Positions 53,804 to 63,003 are shown, numbered from the stretch's first letter. The stretch is DNA of 64,000 bases from Brachybacterium vulturis (GCF_002407185.1 NZ_CP023563.1:3410001-3474000); one strand, 5' to 3'. The notes: generated from the sequence alone by a model not told the origin. A program made the numbers and translations.

Positions 53804-54215
53804 ACACCTCTCTCCACATTCCTGGGGCCGTCTTGACATTCTGTGTGGGCGTCGGAATGAACTCATCTGCGCAATATGCACAATCCCTCGACCGGATTTC
53901 CGGCCCCCTTCTCCACCACCACCTCCCCTCGCCCCATCCCATAGCCCCTCACCCGCACCAGAGGCCCCGCCTGAACTCGCGCGACCTCGCCACCTCACGC
54001 CCCACCAGCTGCATGGAGTGACCGACTCCCCCAGTCCGCACGCCCCGCGTCGACGCCACATCGGCGGATTCCGGACACCCTCCACCCGACCCGTCCGTCT
54101 CTGACCATTCCTCCACAGTGCCCCTTCATCCACAATCTTGTCCACACTTCGTAGAGTTATCCACCGATTTCCCCCAGGGGTGGCGGCACGTTTCGAACCT
54201 GCATACGATGACGAT
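53804..54215. other. 412-nt intergenic region with DnaA-box-like sites
   Basis: No gene is supported here. The region is visibly richer in A and T than its surroundings. TTGACA occurs at 53833-53838 without a good partner -10. Near the right end, TTGTCCACA (54138-54146, the form preferred by actinobacterial DnaA), TTATCCACC (54157-54165), TCATCCACA (54126-54134) and TCCTCCACA (54109-54117) lie on one strand within ~57 bp. A leaderless -10 box TACGAT (54204-54209) serves the next gene. There are no dnaA or dnaN genes nearby. Confidence 0.5.
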
Positions 54216-55889
54216 ATGGATTCGATACCGATGCGCAGCGGGGACCACCCTGGCGAGGACGCTCCTCGCCAGGGCGTGGCCGCGCCGTCGGGAGATGTCC
54301 TCGAGGACGTGCTGGGGCGCTTCGGCGAGATCGAGGCCGGCCCTGCGGCCCGCGCCCTGGTCGCCCAGATCCTCGCCGCGGCCCTGATGTCGTTCACCCG
54401 GACCCGCGCGGTGCGAGACCCGCTGCCGGACACCGCTCCTGGGAGCGCCGAGGAGGCTCTCGCCGTCCTCGCCGGGATCGATCACCTGCGCGCTTCCCTC
54501 GCCGCGGTCGATGCGACATGGCAGGTCGCCGCCGAGGAGCGGATCCGGCGCGATGATGCCGCGCGGGGAGTGCCCGCCTCCCAGCAGGGTCGCGGGGCCG
54601 GGCAGGAGATCGCGCTCGCGCGCCGCATCTCCCCGGTCGCCTCCTCGTTCTCCCAGGCCAAGGCGCGCCGGCTGGTGCAGAACATGCCCGGCGCCGTCGA
54701 TCGCCTCTGGTCAGGTGCCATGACGGATCAGCAGGCCTCGGCGATCTCCGGTGCGCTCGACGGTGTCGGAGCGGACACCTGTCGCAGGATCGACGACCAT
54801 CTCCGCGAGCACCCCGAGTTCCTGCAGGGCAAGGGCTTCAAGCGTCTGCAGTCCGACATCCGGGACCTGGTCCGGAAGCTGGAGCCCGAGACGTCCCGCG
54901 AGCGTGCGGAGCGCGCCGCCCGGGCCCGGCACGTGAGGATGGAACCGCTGGAGGACGGGATGGCTCGGGTGACCGCCGTGCTGCGCGGGATCGATGCGGT
55001 CGGGCTGATGCACTCCCTGCGCACGCGCGCCGAGTCGCTCCGCGCCTCGGGAACGAAGGACTCTCTTTCTGCCTTGGAGGCGGACCTGCTGGTCGAGGAC
55101 GCCCTCCGCACCGCCCAGCACGACGAGCACAGCACTGGGCCCGACCGCACCGCGGACGACGCCGGGACGACGCGCCCGGAACGACCCCGCCTCCGCCCCG
55201 GCCTGGACGTCGGCATCGTCATCACCGACACCGCACTGCTGGGGCGGGAGGACGACGCCGAGATCGCCGAGCTCGAGGGCTACGGCACCATTCCCGCCCA
55301 TATCGTGCGGGACACCCTGCTCGGCCGGTCTCCAGGGCATGTGCGATCCTGCGAGGACGAGCACCCTGACGAGGTGGTCTCGGCCTTCTACCGTCGGCTG
55401 TATCGCAGCCCTCGCACCAGCGAACTGGTCGCGATGGAATCCCGGGCCCGCGCGTTCCCCGCCGGGCTCGCCCGGATGATTCGCTGGCGCGACACCACCT
55501 GTCGCACCCCCTGGTGCAATGCGAAGATCCGCCACAGTGACCACGTGGTCCCCCACCACCGGGGAGGACCCACCAGCTTCGCGAACGGTCAGGGGCTGTG
55601 CGCGCGCTGCAACCTGCTCAAGGAGCATGGCCTGTGGGTCCTGAGCCCGTTGAGCCGCTCACAGACCGGCAGTGACGGGCCCGATCCGCGCACGGGGACG
55701 GGCGCGGGCCGCTCCGGGCCGGCGCACCCCGACCCGTCGGTGCCACCGGGCGCCTGGATCTGGAGCAGCCCGCATGGGGCCGTGGGCACCTCGCCCACTC
55801 CACCCCTGATCACCCCGTGGCCTGATCCTCCGCCCGAGGAGGACGATCACGACGACCCTGGACCCCCAGGGACCTCACCGGCTCGGTAG
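54216..55889 (+). CDS. 13E12-repeat-type DUF222/HNH endonuclease domain protein
   Basis: A 557-residue protein of the large actinobacterial 13E12/DUF222 group. The DUF222 domain (~80-330) includes LARRISPVASSFSQAKARRL and MTDQQASAISGAL. The HNH nuclease domain (~425-475) has CRTPWCNAKIRHSDHVVPHHRGG and NGQGLCARCNLLKE, with the two CxxC-like pairs and the DHxxPxHxGG core. A ~85-residue Pro/Gly/Asp-rich tail follows. The ATG at 54216 is 6 nt after TACGAT and has no ribosome site, so it is likely leaderless. These genes are often multicopy and may be remnants of mobile elements; none of the usual element ends are visible here. Confidence 0.87.
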   Translation: MDSIPMRSGDHPGEDAPRQGVAAPSGDVLEDVLGRFGEIEAGPAARALVAQILAAALMSFTRTRAVRDPLPDTAPGSAEEALAVLAGIDHLRASLAAVDATWQVAAEERIRRDDAARGVPASQQGRGAGQEIALARRISPVASSFSQAKARRLVQNMPGAVDRLWSGAMTDQQASAISGALDGVGADTCRRIDDHLREHPEFLQGKGFKRLQSDIRDLVRKLEPETSRERAERAARARHVRMEPLEDGMARVTAVLRGIDAVGLMHSLRTRAESLRASGTKDSLSALEADLLVEDALRTAQHDEHSTGPDRTADDAGTTRPERPRLRPGLDVGIVITDTALLGREDDAEIAELEGYGTIPAHIVRDTLLGRSPGHVRSCEDEHPDEVVSAFYRRLYRSPRTSELVAMESRARAFPAGLARMIRWRDTTCRTPWCNAKIRHSDHVVPHHRGGPTSFANGQGLCARCNLLKEHGLWVLSPLSRSQTGSDGPDPRTGTGAGRSGPAHPDPSVPPGAWIWSSPHGAVGTSPTPPLITPWPDPPPEEDDHDDPGPPGTSPAR

Positions 55890-55931
55890 GCACTGCGAGA
55901 TCTCACCGGCGCTGCGGCCGAGCACCCGGCA

Positions 55932-56915
55932 TCAGCTGCCGAGCGGCGTCCCCTGGTGGTGGCGCAGCAGCCATCGGCCGTTCTCCCGCACCCACACGGA
56001 GGTGCGTTCGGCGGTGCCGTCGGGCCCGGTGGTGAGGTAGCGCAGCAGCACCACTCCGGGGGCGATCTCGTCGGCGACGAACTCCTCGGCATCGACATCC
56101 GTGAGCGGGGCGAGGTGAGCGAGGATCTCGTCGCGGTCGAAGCGGCGTCCGCTCGCGCCGACCTCGCTGAATGCGGGGTGCAGCAGCTCGGCGGCGCTCG
56201 GCGGGTCGGCGCGCAGTCGCCCGCCGAGCAGTGCCTGCTCCCGCACGGTGATCTGTGCAAAATCGGTGGCACCCGGAGCATCGGCCACCAGTGCGGTCTC
56301 CTCGACCGCGGTGGAGCAGCTCGCCGCGGGCGCAGTGGGCGACGGGTCGAAGAGGCTGAAGAGGTCGTCGGCCGGTTCATCGGCGGAGCCGGCGGCCGGC
56401 ACGGAGGCGGCACCCGACGGCACGACGGGGCTTGCTCCCGCTCCCCCGCCGCCGCGATACCCGGGCCCCACCTGCGGGTCCTGCTGCCTGGAGAAAGCGG
56501 TGGCGGCGGCGTTGGCACGCTGGTCCGCGGCCTCGTTCATGGCGTGGCCGGAGTGGCCCTTGACCCATTCGAACTCGACGCTGCGCCCGGCGAGCGCGCG
56601 GTCGATGTCCTTCAGCAGCTCGACGTTCATCACCGGCTTGCCGTCCTTCTTGCGCCATCCCTTGCGCTTCCAGCCCGGCATCCACTTCGTGACCGAATTG
56701 ATGACGTACTGGCTGTCGCACAGGATGTGCAGGTGCTGGTCGGCGTCGACGGCGGTGGCCTCGAGCAGGTCGAGCACGGCCTTGAGCTCACCCATGTTGT
56801 TGGTGCCGTGGGGCCAGCCGCCCGCGCGCCAGGTGTTCTCGTCGATGTACCAGGCCCAGCCCGCCGGGCCGGGGTTGCCGAGGGCGGAGCCGTCGGCGGC
56901 TGCAGTGATGCTCAT
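55932..56915 (-). CDS. rnhA: ribonuclease HI fused to an NTF2-like domain
   Basis: A 327-residue fusion. Residues 1-145 are RNase HI with all four catalytic acids: D8 (ADGSALGNPG), E43 (NNMGELKAV), D67 (LCDSQYVINS) and D131 (NEAADQRAN), plus H124 in GHSGHAMNEA. It degrades RNA in RNA-DNA hybrids. After a Gly/Pro/Ala-rich linker (~145-210), residues ~215-325 form an NTF2-like/DUF4440 domain (VREQALLGGRLRADPPSAAELLHP, then GRRFDRDEILAHLA and WVRENGRWLLRHHQGTPL). This second domain is usually a separate enzyme or binding module. The stop lies 43 nt past the convergent HNH gene. Confidence 0.9.
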   Translation of the reverse strand: MSITAAADGSALGNPGPAGWAWYIDENTWRAGGWPHGTNNMGELKAVLDLLEATAVDADQHLHILCDSQYVINSVTKWMPGWKRKGWRKKDGKPVMNVELLKDIDRALAGRSVEFEWVKGHSGHAMNEAADQRANAAATAFSRQQDPQVGPGYRGGGGAGASPVVPSGAASVPAAGSADEPADDLFSLFDPSPTAPAASCSTAVEETALVADAPGATDFAQITVREQALLGGRLRADPPSAAELLHPAFSEVGASGRRFDRDEILAHLAPLTDVDAEEFVADEIAPGVVLLRYLTTGPDGTAERTSVWVRENGRWLLRHHQGTPLGS

Positions 56916-56963
56916 GGGCTCAATGCTTCCACAGCGGACGGAGCAGGCGGACCATGCCGGGGT

Positions 56964-57998
56964 TCACGCCCAGCGGGCCACGGTCATCCCGGCGGTGGTG
57001 GGCGGCCGGTCCATCGCGGCCATCGCGGCGGGCAGCTCGGCGGCGTCGATGATGCGCCCGACGGTACCGGACAGGTCCAGGCGGCCCTGCGCGATATCGG
57101 CCAGGAGCTCGCCGTACTCCTCGACCGCGAGGCCGTGGCTGCCCAGGATCTGCAGCTCCTGGGCGATCACGCGCCCCATGGGCAGGGACGGATCGACGTC
57201 CTCCCCCAGCAGCAGCCCCACCTGCACGTGACGGCCGCGGGGCCGCAGCGACTCGATCGCGGCGCGCGCGGTCGCGGCGGAGCCGAGCGCGTCGAGGCTG
57301 ACGTGGGCTCCGCCGCCCGTCACCTCCCGGACGCGTTCGGCGATCTCGGGCGAGGTGGCCAGAGCGGTCGCCCCGAGCGCCTCGGCGGCGGCGAGCGCGG
57401 CCCGGGAGAGATCGACCGCGATCACCTCGGCGCCGGCGGCGAGCGCGATCATCACGCAGGCCAGGCCCAGCCCGCCGCAGCCGAACACCACGACCTGCTC
57501 GCCCGGCCGGACCGCGGCCTGTGCCCGCACGGCGTGATGGGCGGTGCCCACCCGGCAGCCGAGCCCGGCCGCGAGGGTCATGTCGATCCCCTCCGGGAGG
57601 GCGACGAGGTTGTGGTCCGCCTCGACCGCCACCACCTGCTCCGCCCAGGCGCCGGGCAGGTCGAAGCCGGGCTGGCGCTGCTGCGGGCACACCTGCGGGG
57701 CGCCGGCGAGGCACTGCTCGCAGCGGCCGCAGGCGAGGATGAAGGGGGCGGTGACCCGGTCGCCCACGGCGAAGCCCGTGACCTCCTCGCCGACCTCCGC
57801 GACCACGCCCGCGAACTCGTGGCCGGGGATGTGCGGGAGCTGCACCGAGTCGTCGTGCCCCTGCCAGGCGTGCCAGTCGCTGCGGCACACGCCGGCAGCG
57901 TGCACCGAGATCACCGCGCCGCGGGGCGGGCAGCCAGGGGCCAGCACCTCGACCAGGGCCGGCACGGTCCGGAAGGCGTCGAAGCGCACGGCTCTCAT
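56964..57998 (-). CDS. zinc-dependent alcohol dehydrogenase (MDR family)
   Basis: A 344-residue medium-chain dehydrogenase. The catalytic zinc site is AGVCRSDWHAWQGH (Cys ~38) with PHIPGHEFAGVV (His-Glu). The structural zinc site is CGRCEQCLAGAPQVC (~90-104), and the cofactor-binding Rossmann is VVVFGCGGLGLACVMIALAAGAEVIAVD (part). It oxidises an alcohol or reduces an aldehyde with NAD(P); the GCRVGTAHHAV segment is found in threonine-dehydrogenase-like and related clades. Substrate cannot be told. It lies 10 nt downstream of the GNAT gene stop-to-start gap and is probably co-transcribed with it. Confidence 0.9.
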   Translation of the reverse strand: MRAVRFDAFRTVPALVEVLAPGCPPRGAVISVHAAGVCRSDWHAWQGHDDSVQLPHIPGHEFAGVVAEVGEEVTGFAVGDRVTAPFILACGRCEQCLAGAPQVCPQQRQPGFDLPGAWAEQVVAVEADHNLVALPEGIDMTLAAGLGCRVGTAHHAVRAQAAVRPGEQVVVFGCGGLGLACVMIALAAGAEVIAVDLSRAALAAAEALGATALATSPEIAERVREVTGGGAHVSLDALGSAATARAAIESLRPRGRHVQVGLLLGEDVDPSLPMGRVIAQELQILGSHGLAVEEYGELLADIAQGRLDLSGTVGRIIDAAELPAAMAAMDRPPTTAGMTVARWA

Positions 57999-58008
57999 CG
58001 ACCGCTCC

Positions 58009-59034
58009 TCAGACCAGCCGGCCGACGGGCTTCTCGAAGGTGGCGTACACGGCGTCCCGCGCGAAGCCGAGGGCGTCGTACAGCCGCGTCGCGCCGGTGA
58101 GGGACTCGGCGTCGACCTCGAGCTCGGCGCTCGCGTACCCCGTCTCCGCCGCGGCGGCGAGGGTGCGGGCGAGGACGGCGCGCGCGAGTCCTCGGCCGCG
58201 GGCCTCGGGGCGGGTGCCCACCAGGGCGATGTGCAGCACGCCGGGCTTGTCCTCCGAGGCGATGACGTAGGCGAGCACGGTCCCGTCGGCGTCGAGCGCG
58301 ATGCTGGCGAGCTCGCGCCGCGCGGTGTGCGAGAACCACCAGCGGTTCCAGCGCTCCGCGGAGACAGGCGCCGAGCCCCAGTGATCGGCGAAGGCCGCGA
58401 GGTGGGCGAGGCGGGTGGCCTCGGAGTCCTCGTCCGCAGGGGCGCTCACCCGCACCTGCTCGCGCTCGATCTCCGGCAGCGCGGCGCCGGGCAGCTCACG
58501 GAGCATGACCAGCCAGCTGCGGGCGCGGCGGTAGCCGCGGCTCTCCAGCAGCGGACGCACGCCCGCGCCCCCGGTCAGCGGGGCATCCTCTCCGGCATCC
58601 AGGTCGGGGTCCCGGCCGCCGGCGGCGCGGAAGACGGCCTCGGCCTCCGCGGAGTGGCGCTCGGCGGCGAGCTGCGCGGCACGCTCCTCGGCCCAGGCGA
58701 AGAGCGAGGCACCCAGCCCCTGGCGACGGCGGGAGGGATCGACGCCGCCCATCAGCTGGCAGCGCACCCGCTCGTCGCGATCCAGGGAGGTGTGGACGTC
58801 GACGACGGTGAAGCCGATCAGCGCCTCCTCGTCGCGGACGGCGAGGGTGTCGCGCTCCAGGTCGAGCCCCGGCATGGTGAGCAGCTCACGGATGCTGGGG
58901 ATTTCGGCGGGCTCCCCGAGATCGTCGGCCGCGTCGATGCGGTTCAGCAGCGCGGTGAGCGCGGGGGCGTCCTCGAGGGTCAGCGGGGTGCGGGTCAGCG
59001 GGCGGTCGGCGAGAGAGGTGTCGGTGGAGGTCAC
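58009..59034 (-). CDS. GNAT acetyltransferase, two-domain
   Basis: A 341-residue protein with two GNAT-like halves. The N-terminal half has a degraded CoA loop (GVDPSRRRQGLGASLFAWAEER). The C-terminal half has an intact one (LVGTRPEARGRGLARAVLARTL, partly quoted) followed by ELEVDAESLTGATRLYDALGF. This resembles mycothiol-synthase-like tandem GNATs, but key features of MshD are not evident and the substrate is unknown. The GTG at 59034 is 6 nt after TACACT on the minus strand, so the message is probably leaderless. Confidence 0.85.
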   Translation of the reverse strand: MTSTDTSLADRPLTRTPLTLEDAPALTALLNRIDAADDLGEPAEIPSIRELLTMPGLDLERDTLAVRDEEALIGFTVVDVHTSLDRDERVRCQLMGGVDPSRRRQGLGASLFAWAEERAAQLAAERHSAEAEAVFRAAGGRDPDLDAGEDAPLTGGAGVRPLLESRGYRRARSWLVMLRELPGAALPEIEREQVRVSAPADEDSEATRLAHLAAFADHWGSAPVSAERWNRWWFSHTARRELASIALDADGTVLAYVIASEDKPGVLHIALVGTRPEARGRGLARAVLARTLAAAAETGYASAELEVDAESLTGATRLYDALGFARDAVYATFEKPVGRLV

Positions 59035-59059
59035 CGGACAAGTGTAGGGAGGCGACGCC

Positions 59060-61024
59060 TCAGGCCTCGCGCTCGTAGTCGGCAACCCGCTCCTGCACCG
59101 CACGCAGCCGGGCCAGATCCAGCTTGCGCCCGCGTGCGAAGTCCACGATGCCGTTCTTCTCCTGGAACACGTCGGTCAGCTGGGTATAGCAGTAGCCGAA
59201 CATCAGCGGGTCCTCGAGCAGCACCCGGGTGAGGCCCTCGAAGCGCTCGTAGAGCTCCTCCTCGCTGCGCACCCGCTCGCCGTAGCCCCAGGACTGGGCG
59301 GCATTGCTGCCGGCTCGCTCGGCGGCTTCGGCCTCGCGGGCCTCCTGCGCGTTCCACCAGATCCCGCCGTACTCGGAGACGAAGTAGGGCTGGCCCGCGA
59401 AGGGCAGGGAGAAGCTGCCATCGGCGAAGGGCATCTCCTCAGGGGCGAGCTCGCGGCGGTTCGCGAACGGGACCCCCTGGGCGAGCCCCGACTGCTCGTC
59501 GCGGAAGCGCCCGGGGTCCTGCTCGTAGGAGTGGGAGTCGAAGACGTCGGCGCCGCGCACCCGGTGGGAGTAGCCGGAGGCGTCGAGCACGGGGCGGGAG
59601 GGGTCGGCGAGCTTGGTCGCGTCGTACATCGCCTGGGTGACATCGTCGAGCTGGGTGAGGCGGTCGTGGCGCACCTGGTGGGTCTCGTTCAGCGGGCACC
59701 AGCCGATGATGCTGGGATGGCTGAGATCCCGCTGGACGGCCTCGATCCACTGGCCGATGAAGGAGGCGGTGGGCTGCTGGTTCTCCCCCATCGGTCCGAA
59801 GCCGGAGGCCCCCCAGTCGCCGAACTCGCCCCAGACGAGGTAGCCGTGCAGGTCGGCCCAGAACAGCATCCGCTGCTCGAAGACCTTCTGGTGCAGGCGC
59901 GCGCCGTTGAAGCCGGCCTCGAGCGCGAGACGGATGTCGGTGGTCATCGCCTCATCGCTCGGGGAGGTCATGAACGTCTCCTCCCAGTACCCCTGGTCGA
60001 GCACGAGGCGCTGGAAGACCTTCTCGCCGTTGAGGCGGAACTCGTGATCGCGCAGGGTGACGGCGCGCAGGCCCGCATAGGAGCGGACCTCGTCGAGCAC
60101 GGCGCCGTCCGCATCCCGGAGACGGGCGGTGAGGGCGTAGAGCTCGGGAGCGCCGGGCCCCCAGATCCGCACCCGGTCCTCGGGGATCACCAGCGGGAGG
60201 TGCGGGGCGAGGTCGAGGTCGGCCCGCACCTCGGCGCGGGCGACCTCCTCGCCGCCGGGGACAGAGGCGATGATCTCGAGGCGGGTGCCGCGGGTGGACC
60301 GGGCCAGCGGCGCGGTGATCGAGAAGGAGTGCCCGGCCAAGGACGGGATGATGCGCAGGCAGCGGATCTCGTCGGCAGGGACGCCCTCGAGCCAGACGCT
60401 CTGCCAGATGCCGGTGGTGCGGTGGTAGCTGGCATGGGTGGCGTGGAACCAGGTGGACTGCTTGCCGCGGGCCTGGGGGACGTCATGCGGGTCGCGGGCG
60501 CGGACCACGATCTCGATCTCGCGGCCGGGGACCGCACCCGGCACGGTGGAGAGATCGGCGGCGAAGGGGGTGAAGCCGCCGCGATGGCGGGCCACCTCCA
60601 CCCCGTCCGCCCACACCGTCGCGTCGTGGTCGACCGCCTCGAAGCGCAGCAGCGGGCGCAGGCCCTCCCAGTCGGCAGGGATCCTCACCCTGCGCCGGTA
60701 CCAGACGGCATGGAGGAAATCGCGGTTCCCGATCCCGGAGGCCTCGGTCTCCGGGGCGAAGGGGACGGTGATCGTCCGCGCGAGCTCGCGCTCGAGCAGA
60801 CCGCGCTCCCGCCCGGAGTCCCCCTGGTCGATCTCGAACTGCCAGGTGCCGTTCAGACTCAGCCAGGTGGGGCGCTGCAGCTGGGGACGGGGGTGCTCCG
60901 GGCGCGGGACGTCGACGGCCGCCGACGGCGGGGCGTCCAGAACGGCGGCGAGCTCCTCGGCCCGGGCGACCAGGGCGGAGAGCGCAGCGGGCAGAGCGGG
61001 CTGGGCGGGGGTCTGAGCGGGCAC
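59060..61024 (-). CDS. glycoside hydrolase family 2 protein
   Basis: A 654-residue cytoplasmic GH2 enzyme. A jelly-roll sugar-binding domain (~45-230; LNGTWQFEID, VWYRRRVRIPADW, THASYHRTTGIWQSVWLE) is followed by an immunoglobulin-like domain and a TIM barrel (~340-650). The acid/base Glu is in WCPLNETHQ near residue 445 and the nucleophile in YFVSEYGGIWWN near 552. It could be a beta-galactosidase, mannosidase or glucuronidase-type enzyme; no signal peptide and no transporter nearby. The GTG start has AGGAG 6 nt upstream, giving an N terminus VPAQTPAQPALP; longer readings have no ribosome site. Confidence 0.88.
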   Translation of the reverse strand: MPAQTPAQPALPAALSALVARAEELAAVLDAPPSAAVDVPRPEHPRPQLQRPTWLSLNGTWQFEIDQGDSGRERGLLERELARTITVPFAPETEASGIGNRDFLHAVWYRRRVRIPADWEGLRPLLRFEAVDHDATVWADGVEVARHRGGFTPFAADLSTVPGAVPGREIEIVVRARDPHDVPQARGKQSTWFHATHASYHRTTGIWQSVWLEGVPADEIRCLRIIPSLAGHSFSITAPLARSTRGTRLEIIASVPGGEEVARAEVRADLDLAPHLPLVIPEDRVRIWGPGAPELYALTARLRDADGAVLDEVRSYAGLRAVTLRDHEFRLNGEKVFQRLVLDQGYWEETFMTSPSDEAMTTDIRLALEAGFNGARLHQKVFEQRMLFWADLHGYLVWGEFGDWGASGFGPMGENQQPTASFIGQWIEAVQRDLSHPSIIGWCPLNETHQVRHDRLTQLDDVTQAMYDATKLADPSRPVLDASGYSHRVRGADVFDSHSYEQDPGRFRDEQSGLAQGVPFANRRELAPEEMPFADGSFSLPFAGQPYFVSEYGGIWWNAQEAREAEAAERAGSNAAQSWGYGERVRSEEELYERFEGLTRVLLEDPLMFGYCYTQLTDVFQEKNGIVDFARGRKLDLARLRAVQERVADYEREA

Positions 61025-61402
61025 GGGCTGCTCCTCACCTCGGGATCGACGTCGATCGGATGCCCCCATTCCATCGCATTCGCGCGGTTCCTGCCATGCG
61101 GCAGCCCGGAGGTGGTCACCATGGAGTGCCATGGAGGGCGCTGCCGCGCGGTGGTATCTCACACCCGCACGGCGCAGCGTCGCGCCGCGGGGCGCCTGCG
61201 GCTACTGTGAGCAGCAGTGCCGTCATCCCGCCGCGGCACAGGTCCCGAGCGGACAGCCCCGATCCGGTCCGACGCCCCGCGTCGCACTCGCAGGTCGGCA
61301 GGCTCCGCTGCGGTGACAGCGCCGGCCGAGGATCACTGCCCTGTGCAGTGGTGCCGACGGCGCCCCGGGTGGGATTGCACCACAGAGAACGGATCACCCT
61401 TC
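61025..61402. other. 378-nt divergent intergenic region
   Basis: No gene is supported. It contains a perfect short dyad CTGCC-ATGC-GGCAG (61091-61104) and two CCATGG palindromes 4 bp apart (61119-61134), possible regulator sites for the GH2 gene. TACTGT (61203-61208) is a plausible -10 box for the DEAD-box gene, which would leave a ~190-nt leader. Confidence 0.45.
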
Positions 61403-62938
61403 GTGACCACCCCTGATTTCGCGCGCCTCGGCGTGCCCCCCGTCCTGATCAGCGCCCTGGCGCCTCGGGGCATCGTCGAGCCCACCCCGATCCAGGCCGC
61501 GACGCTGCCGGACTCCCTGTCCGGTCGCGACGTGCTGGGCCGTGGCCGGACCGGCTCGGGCAAGACCTACGCCTTCCTGCTGCCGCTGGTGGCGCGCCTG
61601 ATCGCGCAGCCCCGCCGTCGCGTCGCGCGCCGCCCCCGCTCCCTGATCCTCGCGCCCACCCGTGAGCTCGCCTCGCAGCTCGCCGACTCGCTGCAGCCGC
61701 TCGAGGCGGCCACCGATCTGCGCAGCACGGTCGTCTTCGGCGGTGTGGGCCAGAACCCGCAGGTCAAGGCGCTCGCCGGCGGCATCGACGTGCTCGTGGC
61801 CTGCCCCGGGCGTCTGCTGGACCTCATGAACCAGGGTCACGTGGACCTCGGCGCGGTGGAGATCACCGTGATCGACGAGGCCGACCACATGGCCGACATG
61901 GGCTTCCTGCCGATGGTGCGCAAGATCCTCGCGAAGACCCCGCCGAAGGGCCAGCGGATGCTGTTCTCCGCGACCCTCGACTCCGGGGTGAACAAGCTCG
62001 TCAAGGAGTTCCTCCACGAGCCGGTCACCCATTCCGCGGATCCGGCCACGAGCGCGGTCGGCACCATGGAGCACCACGTGCTCGAGGTCTCCCCCGCCAC
62101 CCGCTTCGACGTGCTCCGCGACCTGGCCGCCGCGCCGGGCCGCACCATCATGTTCACCCGCACCAAGTACGGCGCGAAGAACCTGGCCCGCAAGCTCTCC
62201 GCCCGTGGCGTGGACGCGGTGGACCTGCACGGCAACCTCTCCCAGAACGCCCGCACCCGGAACCTCGAGGCCTTCGGCTCCGGCACCGCGACGACGATGG
62301 TCTGCACCGACATCGCCGCCCGCGGCATCCATGTGGACGAGGTGGCCCTGGTGGTCCACGCCGATCCGCCCGTCGAGCACAAGGCGTACCTGCACCGCTC
62401 GGGCCGCACCGCCCGCGCCGGTGAGTCCGGCACCGTGATCACCGTGCAGATCCCGGAGCAGAAGCGCGACGTCAGCGATCTGATGCGCAAGGCCGGGATC
62501 CGGCCCACCCACCACGCCTCGGTGACGGCCACCAGCCCCGTCCTCGTCGAGCTCGCCCCCGGTGAGCGGGTCGAGACCCATGAGCCGCGCCAGCCCGAGC
62601 CGCCCGTGGACCAGGCGCGCCTGAACGGCGAGCGCGGCGGCGGCCGCGGTCGTGGTGGCCGTGGCGGTCGCCCGGCCGGTCAGGGTCGTGGTGACGGCGG
62701 CGCCTCGCGCGGCGAGGGCCAGGGCTCCCGCGGCGGTCGTCGCGGTGGCCAGGACGGACAGTCGGGTCGGCGCGAGCAGGTCGGTGCCGGCAGCGGCTCC
62801 CGCTCCGGCGGTCGCGGGCGCTCCGGCCAGGGTCGCTCCGGCGGCCGTCAGGGCGGCTCCTCGACCACCTACTCCACCTCGAGCGGGGAGCGCGGCTCCG
62901 GCGGGCTCGCCTCCTTCTCCTCCGGCCGCGGCCGCTGA
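61403..62938 (+). CDS. DEAD-box RNA helicase with RGG-rich tail
   Basis: A 511-residue RNA helicase unwinding structured RNA. Q motif EPTPIQAATLP, motif I GRTGSGKT (~52), Ia PTRELASQL, motif II DEAD (~157), motif III SAT (~190) and motif VI HRSGRTARAGE (~332) are present. The second lobe also has VCTDIAARGIHV. Residues ~410-511 are a Gly/Arg/Ser/Gln-rich RGG tail, which binds RNA without sequence preference. The CsdA/RhlE-like class acts in ribosome assembly and cold adaptation. The GTG at 61403 lacks a strong ribosome site but begins the conserved domain directly, and a long leader suggests post-transcriptional control. Confidence 0.92.
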   Translation: MTTPDFARLGVPPVLISALAPRGIVEPTPIQAATLPDSLSGRDVLGRGRTGSGKTYAFLLPLVARLIAQPRRRVARRPRSLILAPTRELASQLADSLQPLEAATDLRSTVVFGGVGQNPQVKALAGGIDVLVACPGRLLDLMNQGHVDLGAVEITVIDEADHMADMGFLPMVRKILAKTPPKGQRMLFSATLDSGVNKLVKEFLHEPVTHSADPATSAVGTMEHHVLEVSPATRFDVLRDLAAAPGRTIMFTRTKYGAKNLARKLSARGVDAVDLHGNLSQNARTRNLEAFGSGTATTMVCTDIAARGIHVDEVALVVHADPPVEHKAYLHRSGRTARAGESGTVITVQIPEQKRDVSDLMRKAGIRPTHHASVTATSPVLVELAPGERVETHEPRQPEPPVDQARLNGERGGGRGRGGRGGRPAGQGRGDGGASRGEGQGSRGGRRGGQDGQSGRREQVGAGSGSRSGGRGRSGQGRSGGRQGGSSTTYSTSSGERGSGGLASFSSGRGR

Positions 62939-62960
62939 GCAGGCCCCTCCGGTCTCGATC

Positions 62961-63003
62961 GGACCCCGGCAGACCTCCCTCGCGGGACGGTCCGCCGGGG
63001 TCC
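62961..63003. terminator. bidirectional terminator hairpin
   Basis: GGACCCCGGC (62961-62970) pairs perfectly with GCCGGGGTCC (62994-63003), and the inner bases add a short CCC/GGG stem. It lies between convergent stops at 62938 and 63009, so it can serve both genes. Confidence 0.75.

Noticed and set aside
53821..54215. Chromosomal origin of replication
   Set aside because: Only one perfect DnaA box and three weak ones, and no dnaA, dnaN, recF, gyrB, rpmH or parAB genes in the window. Recorded instead as a DnaA-box cluster.
54216..55889. HNH gene as part of a mobile element or homing endonuclease insertion
   Set aside because: No inverted repeats, target-site duplication, integrase or interrupted gene flanks it; 13E12/DUF222 proteins are common stand-alone genes in actinobacteria.
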